This document shows, in pieces, positions 52,950 through 60,346 of a DNA stretch of 64,000 nucleotides. Position 1 is the stretch's first letter; every line of letters begins with the position of its first letter. Source of the stretch: UBA987 sp002292105 (GTDB taxonomy: Bacteria; Bacteroidota; Bacteroidia; NS11-12g; UBA9320); NCBI GenBank assembly GCA_943846675.1, contig OX044357.1, positions 682,001 through 746,000 of the forward strand. Reading direction: 5' to 3'. Both the position numbers and the translations under genes were made by a program. A model generated the notes under the pieces. The model had not been told where the DNA came from. It saw only the letters and a list, made by a program, of their open reading frames with translations, and made no database searches.

Positions 52950-54428
52950 AACGTTTAATTTACTATTGATAAACAACTGTGCATTTTGAATATGGTTTTC
53001 TCTTTTTTCATCTGACATTTTATTAAGTGAAAAGCATAACATAGATGTTCTTGGATTTGTACGAAAAAAATCTTCATGCTTCATAACAAAACGCCAAAAC
53101 AAACCGTCCCAAATTTGCTCCCATTCACCCTTTGGGTAATTACTCATCTTTTTGATGTAGTTAGAGCCTCCGATATAGGGTTTAGTGGCAAATGTTCCTC
53201 CATCTGCAAACATACACATGCCATATACATTTGGAACCATTACCCAGTCATAGGCATCAATAAATAATTCCATAAACCAACGATAAACTTCATCTGGATC
53301 AAATTCACAGAGGAGCATAAAGTTTCCCAAAATCATTAGCCGTTCTATGTGATTACAATAGCCTGTTTGAAGTACTTTTTTAATTGTCTGATCTATAGGA
53401 TCAATGCCTGTGGTGCCATCGTAAAATGATTTTGGAATTTTACCTTTGAATCCCCAAAAATTTCTGGTTCGAGAATAGCTGCCTTTACAAATATACATTC
53501 CTCGGATAAATTCGCGCCAGCCAATTATTTGTCGAATGAAACCCTCGGTTGAGTTTATAGGAATATCTTCCTCATTAGCAAATGAAAGAGTACGTTTTAT
53601 TATTTCCGTGGGTAGAATCAGTCCAACGTTCAAAAGAGGTGAAAGAATACTATGATTAAGAATTGAAGATTCTTTCACAATAGCATCTTCGTATATTCCA
53701 AAGTCATAAAACCGGTACGTCAAGAATTGCTCGTGCCAATCACTCGCTTCCTTATGCGTTATGGGATATAATCGTTCATATGAGAGGCTTCCGGGGTTTT
53801 TAGAAAACTTATTCATGGTGTAATGAATAGCTTCGTCCCACACCTCTGAACTGTCTGGAAAATTTACTGCTAGGGGTAATTTATTTTTTGGATATTTTTT
53901 TCTGTTTTCATTGTCATAAGTCCATTTTCCGCCAAGTGGTTTTTGTTCCTCATCCATTAAAATGCCTAACTTTTTACGTTGCTGCTTGTAAAAGGTAGTT
54001 TGAAAAAAGGCCTTTTTCTCTTTTCTAAAAAAACCAGCTAAATCTTCTTTACTATTCAGGAACTGTGGATTTGTATAAGTATTTATGTTACACGTAGCGG
54101 AGAGTGATTCAACTCGCTGCTCCAACCAATTATCGGTAGGTTCTATAAGATTTACTGTTTGAATATTTTTAGTCTTGATTTCTTGATGAAACTGCCTTAT
54201 GTCAGACAGTACATTATAAGAGTCAATATAATGAACCGTTAAGTTTAAACCTTGAAGATAATTTTGGTAAGCTTTCATAGAGGCTCTATGGAAAGCAATT
54301 TTCTGTTTGTGGAATTTGTACTGCTTAAAGAAGAGAAATTCTTCAATAAGGTATATTTCATTATTGTTTTCTAAAAGCGGACTATTTAGAAATAGCTGAT
54401 GAGGAAAAATAATATTAATGGCTTGCAT
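52944..54428 (-). CDS. Cassette C: cryptochrome/photolyase, FeS-BCP-like family
   Basis: A 494-residue flavoprotein of the cryptochrome/photolyase superfamily, closest to the iron-sulfur bacterial cryptochromes/photolyases: N-terminal Rossmann domain (about 1-130), then the FAD domain with GWREFIRGMY, NHIERLMILGNFMLL, FIDAYDWVMVPNVYGMCMFADGG and KPYIGGSNYIKKMSNY. After MSNY, where the cluster cysteines normally follow, it has PKGEWEQIWDGLFWRF, so the 4Fe-4S ligands appear absent. Likely role: light-driven repair of UV photoproducts or light sensing. I use the Met at 54428 (MQAINIIFPHQL). Confidence 0.85.
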   Translation of the reverse strand: MQAINIIFPHQLFLNSPLLENNNEIYLIEEFLFFKQYKFHKQKIAFHRASMKAYQNYLQGLNLTVHYIDSYNVLSDIRQFHQEIKTKNIQTVNLIEPTDNWLEQRVESLSATCNINTYTNPQFLNSKEDLAGFFRKEKKAFFQTTFYKQQRKKLGILMDEEQKPLGGKWTYDNENRKKYPKNKLPLAVNFPDSSEVWDEAIHYTMNKFSKNPGSLSYERLYPITHKEASDWHEQFLTYRFYDFGIYEDAIVKESSILNHSILSPLLNVGLILPTEIIKRTLSFANEEDIPINSTEGFIRQIIGWREFIRGMYICKGSYSRTRNFWGFKGKIPKSFYDGTTGIDPIDQTIKKVLQTGYCNHIERLMILGNFMLLCEFDPDEVYRWFMELFIDAYDWVMVPNVYGMCMFADGGTFATKPYIGGSNYIKKMSNYPKGEWEQIWDGLFWRFVMKHEDFFRTNPRTSMLCFSLNKMSDEKRENHIQNAQLFINSKLNVV

Positions 54429-54558
54429 GTACTTCGTTGCGTTTACATTTTTCACTGCAGTATTTTACATGTTCCCAATCTTTAGCCCATTTTTTACGCC
54501 AGCTAAAAGGACGTTCACATGTAAGACATATCTTTTATGGAAGGTGTTGTTTCTTCAT
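54415..54558 (-). pseudogene. DUF2256 gene with nonsense codon
   Basis: Forty-seven codons encode a DUF2256 zinc-ribbon-like protein (KICLTCERPFSWRKKW, then YCSEKCKR) that commonly accompanies photolyases. Codon 8 (54537-54535) is TAA, so the frame reads MKKQHLP, stop, KICLTC. A Ser codon (TCA) at this place would restore it by one base change. The ATG overlaps the stop of the upstream photolyase (ATGA), and its end overlaps the next gene by 14 bases, so the operon layout is otherwise intact. Confidence 0.75.
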
Positions 54559-55646
54559 TGCATAAGTTCTTTTTTACATTTTTTCCAGAAAGAGAAAAAT
54601 GAAGGAAAGTACCCATTAACATTGGTTAGCCAATCTCTTGGCTCTTCAACTCCCTTGTAATTAGTGTTTAATGGGTGTTCCTTATAATGTATTTTCTCCA
54701 AACTTATCTGGTTTAAAAGTTCTTCAAACTCCCCAACATAGATTTTTATGTTAGGTATATTTTGTGATAACTCAATGGCAAAATTGATGCATTTTGAACT
54801 TACAGGATACTTCTTAAATATCGAAGGCTCTAGAAGTAGAATGCGTTGAAATTTCTCTCCCTTATGCCACGAAGGATCTAAATTATAATAATTATAGATT
54901 AAAGAATCTTGATCTTCTAAATGCAATAAATTTTTGAGTTCTGATAATTGAGTAATTATTTCTAGGGGCATAGTTTCACATAAGATTTTAGGAATTTTGA
55001 TGTTGTCAAAACATGCATAATCTATATCCAAAAAGGTTTTCTTCTGCGAGTTACTAAAGAAATGATTGATATTATCCTGATTAGCATAGTACTTCTTGTT
55101 AGAGAAAGCACCTGCTACCCATTGCCAACTTAATTGATTGCTTGCAATATCTCCATCTAAAAGATTTGCATACAACCATCTGGAAGGTTCTAGCCAATGC
55201 GATTTTGCGACATTACAGCAAATAGATGCAACATACATACGCATATGATTATGCATATATCCGGAGTTGTAGAGAGCTACAATGGCTGCATCTACCGCAT
55301 CAACTCCCGTAGATGCATCAATTATTGCTTGTGGAATTTGGTAATTTGAAATTTGTTTTTGAGAATTTTTTAAGGCGGTATGAATGGCATCACCTTTTAC
55401 TATCCATACTTGCTGCCAATAATCTCTCCACGTAAGTTCTTGGACAAGTTTTTCTGCCTCATGCCAAGGGGTGTCAAGAGACTTAATATGTTCATAAACC
55501 TGTCTTGTAGAAATAACACCGCGAGAAATATATGGACTAAGCTTGGTTACCGCACCGTCTCCAAAATTTCTTGTTTTCGCATATAACTTGGGGTTTATTA
55601 AAGAAATGCGCTGGTTTATGTCGTTTATGTTAGTTGGAAATTCTAT
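54555..55646 (-). CDS. FAD-binding photolyase/cryptochrome domain protein, no standard start
   Basis: A protein of about 363 residues with the photolyase FAD domain: NPKLYAKTRNFGDGAVT, SPYISRGVIST, ELTWRDYWQQVW, ALYNSGYMHNHMRMY and GDIASNQLSWQWVAG are family signatures; the N-terminal antenna domain is absent. The frame is open from 55658, but no ATG, GTG or TTG occurs before the internal MHNHMRMY. The likely ancestral start is the ATA at 55646-55644, giving (M)EFPTNINDINQRI and overlapping the TAG stop of the preceding gene. Expression may be weak or lost. It is second in a four-gene cassette operon. Confidence 0.7.
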   Translation of the reverse strand: MEFPTNINDINQRISLINPKLYAKTRNFGDGAVTKLSPYISRGVISTRQVYEHIKSLDTPWHEAEKLVQELTWRDYWQQVWIVKGDAIHTALKNSQKQISNYQIPQAIIDASTGVDAVDAAIVALYNSGYMHNHMRMYVASICCNVAKSHWLEPSRWLYANLLDGDIASNQLSWQWVAGAFSNKKYYANQDNINHFFSNSQKKTFLDIDYACFDNIKIPKILCETMPLEIITQLSELKNLLHLEDQDSLIYNYYNLDPSWHKGEKFQRILLLEPSIFKKYPVSSKCINFAIELSQNIPNIKIYVGEFEELLNQISLEKIHYKEHPLNTNYKGVEEPRDWLTNVNGYFPSFFSFWKKCKKELMQ

Positions 55647-55912
55647 CGTTTTGAAATTTTATTATTCGAAATGCTTTTTTGTCTCGAAGACCTAAATCGC
55701 TTGATTTCTTCGCTTCTTTTGTTTAAGTGCTTACTACTGAAACCACTATTAACACGCTTTCTCCAGCGCTTAAAAGAACTTTCTTTCAGCTCTTTACGCA
55801 TTAATTTAATAACATCGGCTTCTGTAAATCCAAACTGTATTTTAATAGCTTCGAAAGGTGTTTTGTCCTCCCATGCCATTTCAATTATTCTGTCTATCTC
55901 CTTAATTGTCAT
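55643..55912 (-). CDS. TIGR03643 family protein
   Basis: An 89-residue protein. Its first 60 residues (TIKEIDRIIEMAWEDKTPFE, then IKIQFGFTEADVIKLMRKELKESSFKRW split at the loop) match TIGR03643 (DUF2805), small proteins of unknown function usually encoded beside photolyases. The tail is Lys/Arg/Ser-rich. It is the first gene of the photolyase cassette, and its ATG is only about 14 bases from the cassette edge. It overlaps the presumed start of the FAD-domain gene. Confidence 0.85.
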   Translation of the reverse strand: MTIKEIDRIIEMAWEDKTPFEAIKIQFGFTEADVIKLMRKELKESSFKRWRKRVNSGFSSKHLNKRSEEIKRFRSSRQKSISNNKISKR

Positions 55913-55919
55913 TTATGTT

Positions 55920-55987
55920 GTGTAACGGTTAGTGCATAGCGTCGTAGCATCCCGAAGGGTGCTATGCGCTATAAACATTAGTTTGAA
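55920..55987 (-). repeat. attC(D): attC-like site upstream of photolyase cassette
   Basis: Reading the minus strand: TTCAAAC, TAATGTTTATAGCGCATAGC, a 20-base centre, GCTATGC, ACTAACC, GTTACAC. GCATAGC and GCTATGC pair exactly. The first box is complementary to GTTTGAA at 49541-49535, at the opposite end of the array. Confidence 0.6.
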
Positions 55988-55995
55988 GACTTACA
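55972..55995 (-). repeat. Right copy of 24 bp inverted boundary repeat
   Basis: Exact inverted copy of 49527-49550; on the minus strand it begins TGTAAGTCTTCAAAC. Confidence 0.7.
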
Positions 55996-56035
55996 ATTTT
56001 CACTTGAAACCTTTAAGGGCTAAACACCCAAAGGT

Positions 56036-56118
56036 ATCAAAACGCTGCATTAAAATCGCAATTTGCAAGGTTTTGTGACACAATGGCTTGCAAACGCAAG
56101 GCGATGCAAAAGCTATTG
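56036..56118. repeat. Long imperfect hairpin after Arc-like gene
   Basis: TTTGCAAG and CTTGCAAA flank a near-palindromic centre, with outer matches TGCAT/ATGCA and AACGC/GCGTT. It follows 15 bases after the Arc-like stop and has attC-like ends, but the boxes do not fit the consensus well. Confidence 0.4.
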
Positions 56119-56132
56119 AGGCGTTATCAACC

Positions 56133-56297
56133 TTACCCTTTTTTGGGCTTTGGGGCTCGACCTGCTTTTTTTAAGGCTTCGCTTAACAAAAATTCAATCT
56201 GCCCGTTGGTGCTCCTAAACTCGTCAGCCGCCCATTTTTCAACGGCGGCTAACATTTTTTCGTCCATACGTAAAGCGAATGCTTTTTTATTTCCCAC
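56133..56297 (-). CDS. Arc-like ribbon-helix-helix protein
   Basis: A 54-residue protein with a GTG start right behind the stop of the preceding small gene. GNKKAFALRMDEKMLAAVEK and WAADEFRSTNGQIEFLLSEAL form the beta-helix-helix of the Arc/MetJ family, with FALRM as the DNA-contacting strand. It ends in a basic KPKKG tail. It is the third gene behind the SPFH frame in an apparent operon and may repress it. Confidence 0.72.
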   Translation of the reverse strand: MGNKKAFALRMDEKMLAAVEKWAADEFRSTNGQIEFLLSEALKKAGRAPKPKKG

Positions 56298-56450
56298 TTA
56301 ACTCACTTTTTCCATTAATACTGCATAACCTCCTTGGCTAAGGGCCATGTTAACAGCTTTGTAACCTTTGCGATGAAAGTCATTAATTCTCTTTTCAAAC
56401 GCTGGGGTTTTTTCAAATAATTTCTTTTCTAAAATAACGTATCTATCCAT
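56298..56450 (-). CDS. Small protein between SPFH and Arc-like genes
   Basis: A 50-residue protein (start DRYVILEKKLFEKTPAFEKR, end GYAVLMEKVS) whose stop abuts the GTG of the Arc-like gene. No family recognised, though the alternating pattern suggests a small alpha/beta (DUF4177-like) fold. The tight packing with both neighbours supports a real gene. Confidence 0.55.
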   Translation of the reverse strand: MDRYVILEKKLFEKTPAFEKRINDFHRKGYKAVNMALSQGGYAVLMEKVS

Positions 56451-56453
56451 GGC

Positions 56454-57314
56454 TTAATTATGAAGAGTTCCTGCATTAATGATTGGATTTGCTGCTTTGT
56501 CAGAACACAAAACCACAAGTAAATTACTGACCATCGCGGCTTTTTTGTCTTGATCCAATTCAACAATTTCTCGAGCACTCAATTGAGCCAGGGCATCATC
56601 AACCATAAGTACGGCGCCTTCGACAATTTTTTTACGCGCGGCAATAATGGCGGTAGCTTGCTGGCGTTGAAGCATGGCGCTTGCTATTTCTTCAGAGTAT
56701 GCCAATTAACTAATTCGTGCTTCGATTACTTCAATACCGGCAATTTCTAACCGACGGGTCAATGCCTCTTCTAATCTTTCATCTATTTCAACACCACCGC
56801 TTCGCAATGTCAGATGATTTGCTTTGCCGTTGTGTTCGTCTTCTAAATCATCATACGGATACGCTCCTGCCAATTTTCTGATAGCCCCTTCACTTTGAAT
56901 GTTCACAAAGTTTTGATAGTCATCTACATCGAATGCCGCTTTGTACGTTTCTTTGACCTTCCACACCACTACAGCACCAATTTTGATTGGATTACCAATG
57001 CTGTCGTTCACTTTAATAAGAGGTGTATCTAAGTTACGTGCCCGTAAAGAAATTTTTTGTCGCTTAAAAAATGGGTTAACCCAAAAGAAGCCATTGTCGC
57101 GAATGGTGCCTTTATACGCGCCAAACAGGGTTAATACTGCCGAACCGTTTGGGCTCACAATATTGAATCCGCCAACCATTAACAAAAAGGCAAGTGCACC
57201 AATAATAACAGGGATTGGGTTTTTTATCAGTATACCAAAAGCGATAGCGATTGGGCCGACCAATAAAACGAAGAGCATGAGGTAACCAGAAAGGGGCTTA
57301 AATGTTTTTTCCAT
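56454..57314 (-). pseudogene. SPFH (band 7) protein gene split by in-frame TAA
   Basis: A 285-codon reading frame for an SPFH/prohibitin-like membrane scaffold protein. Two N-terminal hydrophobic segments (about 8-28 and 34-54) and the SPFH domain (FGAYKGTIRDNGFFWVNPF to GIEVIEARIS) lead to a TAA at 56708-56706. The same frame then continues LAYSEEIASAMLQRQQATAI, then VSNLLVVLCSDKAANPII and NAGTLHN, matching the normal family C-terminus. A single base change from TAT or a similar codon would explain it. The N-terminal part (202 residues) may still be made. It heads a small operon with the 50-residue and Arc-like genes. Confidence 0.8.
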
Positions 57315-58056
57315 AGATGATATTAAATTGATATCACAAATATATCACCTTTTTGGTGGTTTATTTTTGGGTTTTCCGATGGAAGGTTTTGTTTTTGGGA
57401 TGAAATGTTTCGATTGGGGTGGTCGCTAAGGGCTTTCCAGCCCTATAACCCAGGATTTCATTCTTTTTAGGCAAAAAGAACGAAACAAGAAAAGCCTTAA
57501 AAATAATAAGCCCTTCGTTTTGGTACGCTCAACCCTCCACCTCATCTAGGCCACCAAAACCCGCCTTCGCACATCGCCGATTATTTTTGGCCACCCGCAC
57601 TTCGTATCGCTGTTATATTTACCTGAAGCTGAACAAGAGCGTTGGTCCACCAAAAATGCGGGGGAGGCGCTGGCCTGTGTGTTAGGGAGCATATTTTTGG
57701 TAAGACTTTCCGCCGTTGGGCGGACACGTTTGTTTCGTTTTTGGTCTCAAAAATGAAAATCGGTTATAGAGCTTGTCCGACTACTGGCGGACTGATAAGC
57801 CTAATCGACGAATTCTTGAAGGCTGATAAGCCTAATAGAAGGTGAGGCGGCTGATAAGCCTAATGGAAGAACAGAAGGCTGGCAAGCCTAAGCGACGACA
57901 ACTATCAATTATCATCTATCAACTATCAACTAAAGTCTAGCCCTTAAGCCTAATCAAAGAAAAGAGATTCTTCGCTGCACCCTGAATGACGCGTAGTGAA
58001 ATGCGCTTAAACCTTCAATAGAACCACAAAAAAAGAAAAACAATAAAACCGTAGCT
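57315..58056. other. 742-base gene-free region with degenerate repeats
   Basis: Between the SPFH operon and rbfA. 57421-57790 looks like a degraded inverted repeat: the sequence near 57725-57790 (GTTTCGTTTTTGG to GGTTATAGAGC) resembles the reverse complement of 57421-57490 (GGTTATAGGGC). Then come four copies of CTGATAAGCCTAA or close variants (57792, 57823, 57851, 57879) and a CAACTAT-type simple repeat (57898-57932). A 67-codon frame at 57642 is probably fortuitous. Confidence 0.55.
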
Positions 58057-58059
58057 TTG
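58052..58059 (+). promoter_or_regulatory. Bacteroidota -7 element (TAGCTTTG) before rbfA
   Basis: TAGCTTTG fits TAnnTTTG. It overlaps the TTG at 58057 that could otherwise be taken as the start, which favours the next TTG at 58078 as the rbfA start. Confidence 0.4.
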
Positions 58060-58077
58060 CAAAAGATTCAAAAAACA

Positions 58078-58425
58078 TTGAGTAGAAAAGACAAATTAGG
58101 AAAGCAGTTGCAAAAGGATTTAGGCGAAATCGTTGACTCTGCAGCCAAACAATTATTGCCAGGGGTAATGGTTACGGTATTGGAAGTTGAGGTAACGCCT
58201 GATTTTGGGTTAGCGAAGGTCTTTTTAAGCTTTTTAAATTCTAAAGATAAAGACAAGGATCTTGCAATTCTTCAAGACAACAAGGTTACCATAAGGCATT
58301 ATCTGGCTCAGAAACTCAAAAACCATATGCGTAAAATACCTGAAGTGCAGTTTTATGCTGACGATAGGATAGATCGTGCTGCGCGTATAGAAGAATTACT
58401 CAACAAGATCAAGAAAGACGATTAG
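58078..58425 (+). CDS. rbfA: Ribosome-binding factor A
   Basis: Small KH-fold assembly factor for the 30S subunit, about 115 residues. LQKDLGEIVDSAAKQLLPGV, the LEVEVTPDFGLAKVFLSFL strand block and IRHYLAQKLKNHMRKIPEVQF are the family signatures. I start at the TTG of LSRKDKLGKQ because an earlier TTG (58057) lies inside a -7 promoter element; the earlier one adds seven residues. The permease gene follows 6 bases later, so the two form an operon, as in many Bacteroidota. Confidence 0.9.
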   Translation: MSRKDKLGKQLQKDLGEIVDSAAKQLLPGVMVTVLEVEVTPDFGLAKVFLSFLNSKDKDKDLAILQDNKVTIRHYLAQKLKNHMRKIPEVQFYADDRIDRAARIEELLNKIKKDD

Positions 58426-58430
58426 GTCAG

Positions 58431-59630
58431 ATGAATATGGTTGGGTTCATAGCGAAGCGGTATTTATTTTCAAAAAAGAATACCAATGCCATTAATATTA
58501 TTTCGGCTATTTCGGTACTGATTTTTACAGTAGGCACAGCCGTGATGATTATCATTCTTTCGTTCCTTAATGGTTTAGAGGGTTTGGTAAAGGGCATGGA
58601 CGACTCTTTTGATCCTGATATAAAAATTGAAGCAAGGTTTGCCAAAACATTTAAAGCAGATTCAATTCGGGACTTAATTAAGGAAGTTCCTGGAATAACA
58701 AAAATCTCAAACACGTTAGAAGACAACGTCGTTGTCCGTTATGGAGATGCACAAGAAATTGCCAAAATTAAAGGTGTGGATCCGGCGTTTAAATCTGTTA
58801 CCAATGTGGATACATTCATTGTGTATGGCAACTACGGACTTCAAAAGAACGGAAACGAATTTGCTGTGTTTGGCAGTGCGATATCGTCAAGTTTAAACAT
58901 CAATCTAGAAAGCATTCAAACCAAAGCCACACTGTTTGTACCCAAAAAAGGAGTTACCTATAATCAGCTCAATCCAGATGCTTCACTCAATTTGCAATAC
59001 GTAATCCCTTCTGGCGTGATTGCTTTAAACGATGATGGGGACAAGGACTTGATCATTGCTTCGTTACCCTTAGTGCAAAGGTTGTTCGACGTGCCAGGCA
59101 AAGTGAGTGGTTTGGAGGTTAAAGTCGATGAGGATGAGATTTCTGAAACCTATGAATCTTTAAAAGAGATTCTTGGAGATAACTTTCTGGTAAGAAATAG
59201 AAGCGAACAGAATGAAGCGGCGTACAAAGTCTTTAAAACTGAGAAATGGGCGACGTTTGCCATTCTAACGTTAGTGGTTCTTATTGCTGCTTTTAATACC
59301 ATTGGGGCACTTACCATGTTGGTGTTAGAGAAAAAGAAAGATATCCAAATATTGAGAAGCATGGGCGCACCGGCCAATACCATACGCAACATCTTTCTGA
59401 GCGAAGGCATGTTAATTACTTGGGTTGGTATAATTGTTGGTTTAGTAATAGGCGTAGGGTTTGTATGGATACAAGACGCTTATGGCATTGTGCCTTTAGA
59501 AGGGAGCTTCGTTGAATACTTCCCTGTTCGATTAAACCCGTTAGATTTGGTAGGCGTGGTGTTTGTGATAAGCTTGCTTGGCTTGCTGGCTTCCATTTAT
59601 CCGTCTTTTAAAGCCGCAGAGAACGCATGA
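58431..59630 (+). CDS. LolC/LolE-type ABC permease (FtsX family)
   Basis: A 399-residue permease with the MacB/FtsX layout: an N-terminal membrane helix (about 20-45), a periplasmic core domain (about 46-260) and three C-terminal helices (about 277-300, 322-345, 370-395). It likely acts in lipoprotein release from the inner membrane with a separate ATPase (LolD), not encoded here. ALTMLVLEKKKDIQILRSMGA is the coupling-helix motif. Its ATG lies 6 bases after rbfA, and its stop overlaps the pth start by four bases (ATGA). Confidence 0.9.
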   Translation: MNMVGFIAKRYLFSKKNTNAINIISAISVLIFTVGTAVMIIILSFLNGLEGLVKGMDDSFDPDIKIEARFAKTFKADSIRDLIKEVPGITKISNTLEDNVVVRYGDAQEIAKIKGVDPAFKSVTNVDTFIVYGNYGLQKNGNEFAVFGSAISSSLNINLESIQTKATLFVPKKGVTYNQLNPDASLNLQYVIPSGVIALNDDGDKDLIIASLPLVQRLFDVPGKVSGLEVKVDEDEISETYESLKEILGDNFLVRNRSEQNEAAYKVFKTEKWATFAILTLVVLIAAFNTIGALTMLVLEKKKDIQILRSMGAPANTIRNIFLSEGMLITWVGIIVGLVIGVGFVWIQDAYGIVPLEGSFVEYFPVRLNPLDLVGVVFVISLLGLLASIYPSFKAAENA

Positions 59631-60199
59631 AATATTTAATAGTAGGGTTGGGTAACATTGGCGATAAATACGCCAACACAAGGCATAATGTAGGCTTTGG
59701 CTTTCTAGACTATTTGGCAGATCAATATGATTTTGAGTTTACGCAAGAGCGGTTTGGTTCATACGCCAAGCATCGCTATAGAGGCAGAAATTTGCACTTT
59801 TTAAAACCAGACACCTTCATGAACTTAAGTGGTAATGCACTACAGTTTTGGATGAAGAAGTTATCAGTCCAACCACATCAAATATTGATAGTTACCGACG
59901 ATTTGAATTTGCCATTTGGAACGCTACGCATGCGTGGTAAAGGTAGCGATGGTGGACATAACGGATTAAAGAGTATTCAGGAAGTATTAAACGGTTCCAA
60001 GTATCCAAGGTTACGCGTTGGTATCGGCGCCGAATTCTCAAACGGCCAACAGATCGATTACGTGCTCGGTGAGTGGACCGAATCAGAACAAGCCGATTTG
60101 CCACCGTTGTACGCTAAGATGAAAAAGGGCATTGAAGAAATGGTTTTTCGCGGAATCGGTATGGCCATGAATTTGGTGAATACGAAGGATAATGTCTGA
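59627..60199 (+). CDS. pth: Peptidyl-tRNA hydrolase
   Basis: A 190-residue enzyme that frees tRNA from peptidyl-tRNA. Catalytic His20 (NTRHNVGF), Asp91 in TDDLNLPFG, and the substrate-binding Asn10 (GLGN) and Asn66 (FMNLSG) are present, along with GGHNGLKSI. It is the last gene of the rbfA-permease-pth operon. Its stop codon lies inside the start of a tandem TGTCTGAA repeat. Confidence 0.96.
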   Translation: MKYLIVGLGNIGDKYANTRHNVGFGFLDYLADQYDFEFTQERFGSYAKHRYRGRNLHFLKPDTFMNLSGNALQFWMKKLSVQPHQILIVTDDLNLPFGTLRMRGKGSDGGHNGLKSIQEVLNGSKYPRLRVGIGAEFSNGQQIDYVLGEWTESEQADLPPLYAKMKKGIEEMVFRGIGMAMNLVNTKDNV

Positions 60200-60240
60200 A
60201 TGTCTGAATGTCTGAATGTCGGAATGTTTGAATGTCTGAG
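60193..60240. repeat. Tandem TGTCTGAA octamer repeat
   Basis: About six imperfect copies of the octamer TGTCTGAA (variants TGTCGGAA and TGTTTGAA). The run starts within the last codons of pth. Confidence 0.85.
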
Positions 60241-60346
60241 GGATTGAAGGGTTGCGGGATTGAGGGATTTAAGGTCCTAACTCTCAACTTTCAACTTTCA
60301 AATTTCAATTATTGCTCAACCTAATTCCTATTGGTCTTGCTTGAGG

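Larger units (their letters stand above)
49527..55995 (-). mobile_element. Integron-type cassette array without integrase (CALIN-like)
   Basis: Three gene units read on the minus strand, each starting and ending with complementary bases and joined by attC-like hairpins: the photolyase operon unit (GTTACACAAC/GTTGTGTAAC), the DUF3050 unit (GTTATATG/CATATAAC) and a membrane-protein unit (GTTAGGCAAA/TTTGCCTAAC). The RYYYAAC-AA start and GTTRRRY-type end of the separators follow integron attC rules in gene orientation. Inverted copies of a 24 bp sequence mark both outer edges. No integrase gene is in the window, so activity now would need one elsewhere. Confidence 0.65.

Noticed and set aside
54418..54660. 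Plus-strand frame over the photolyase operon
   Set aside because: The minus strand carries the DUF2256 and photolyase frames with clear family motifs, and the plus-strand product has no such pattern.
57642..57845. 67-codon frame in the gap before rbfA
   Set aside because: It lies in degenerate inverted-repeat DNA, starts with GTG, and its codons run through the CTGATAAGCC repeats.
58057..58077. TTG at 58057 as the rbfA start
   Set aside because: It lies inside a TAnnTTTG promoter element, and the next TTG gives the family-typical N-terminus; it cannot be fully excluded without mapping the transcript start.
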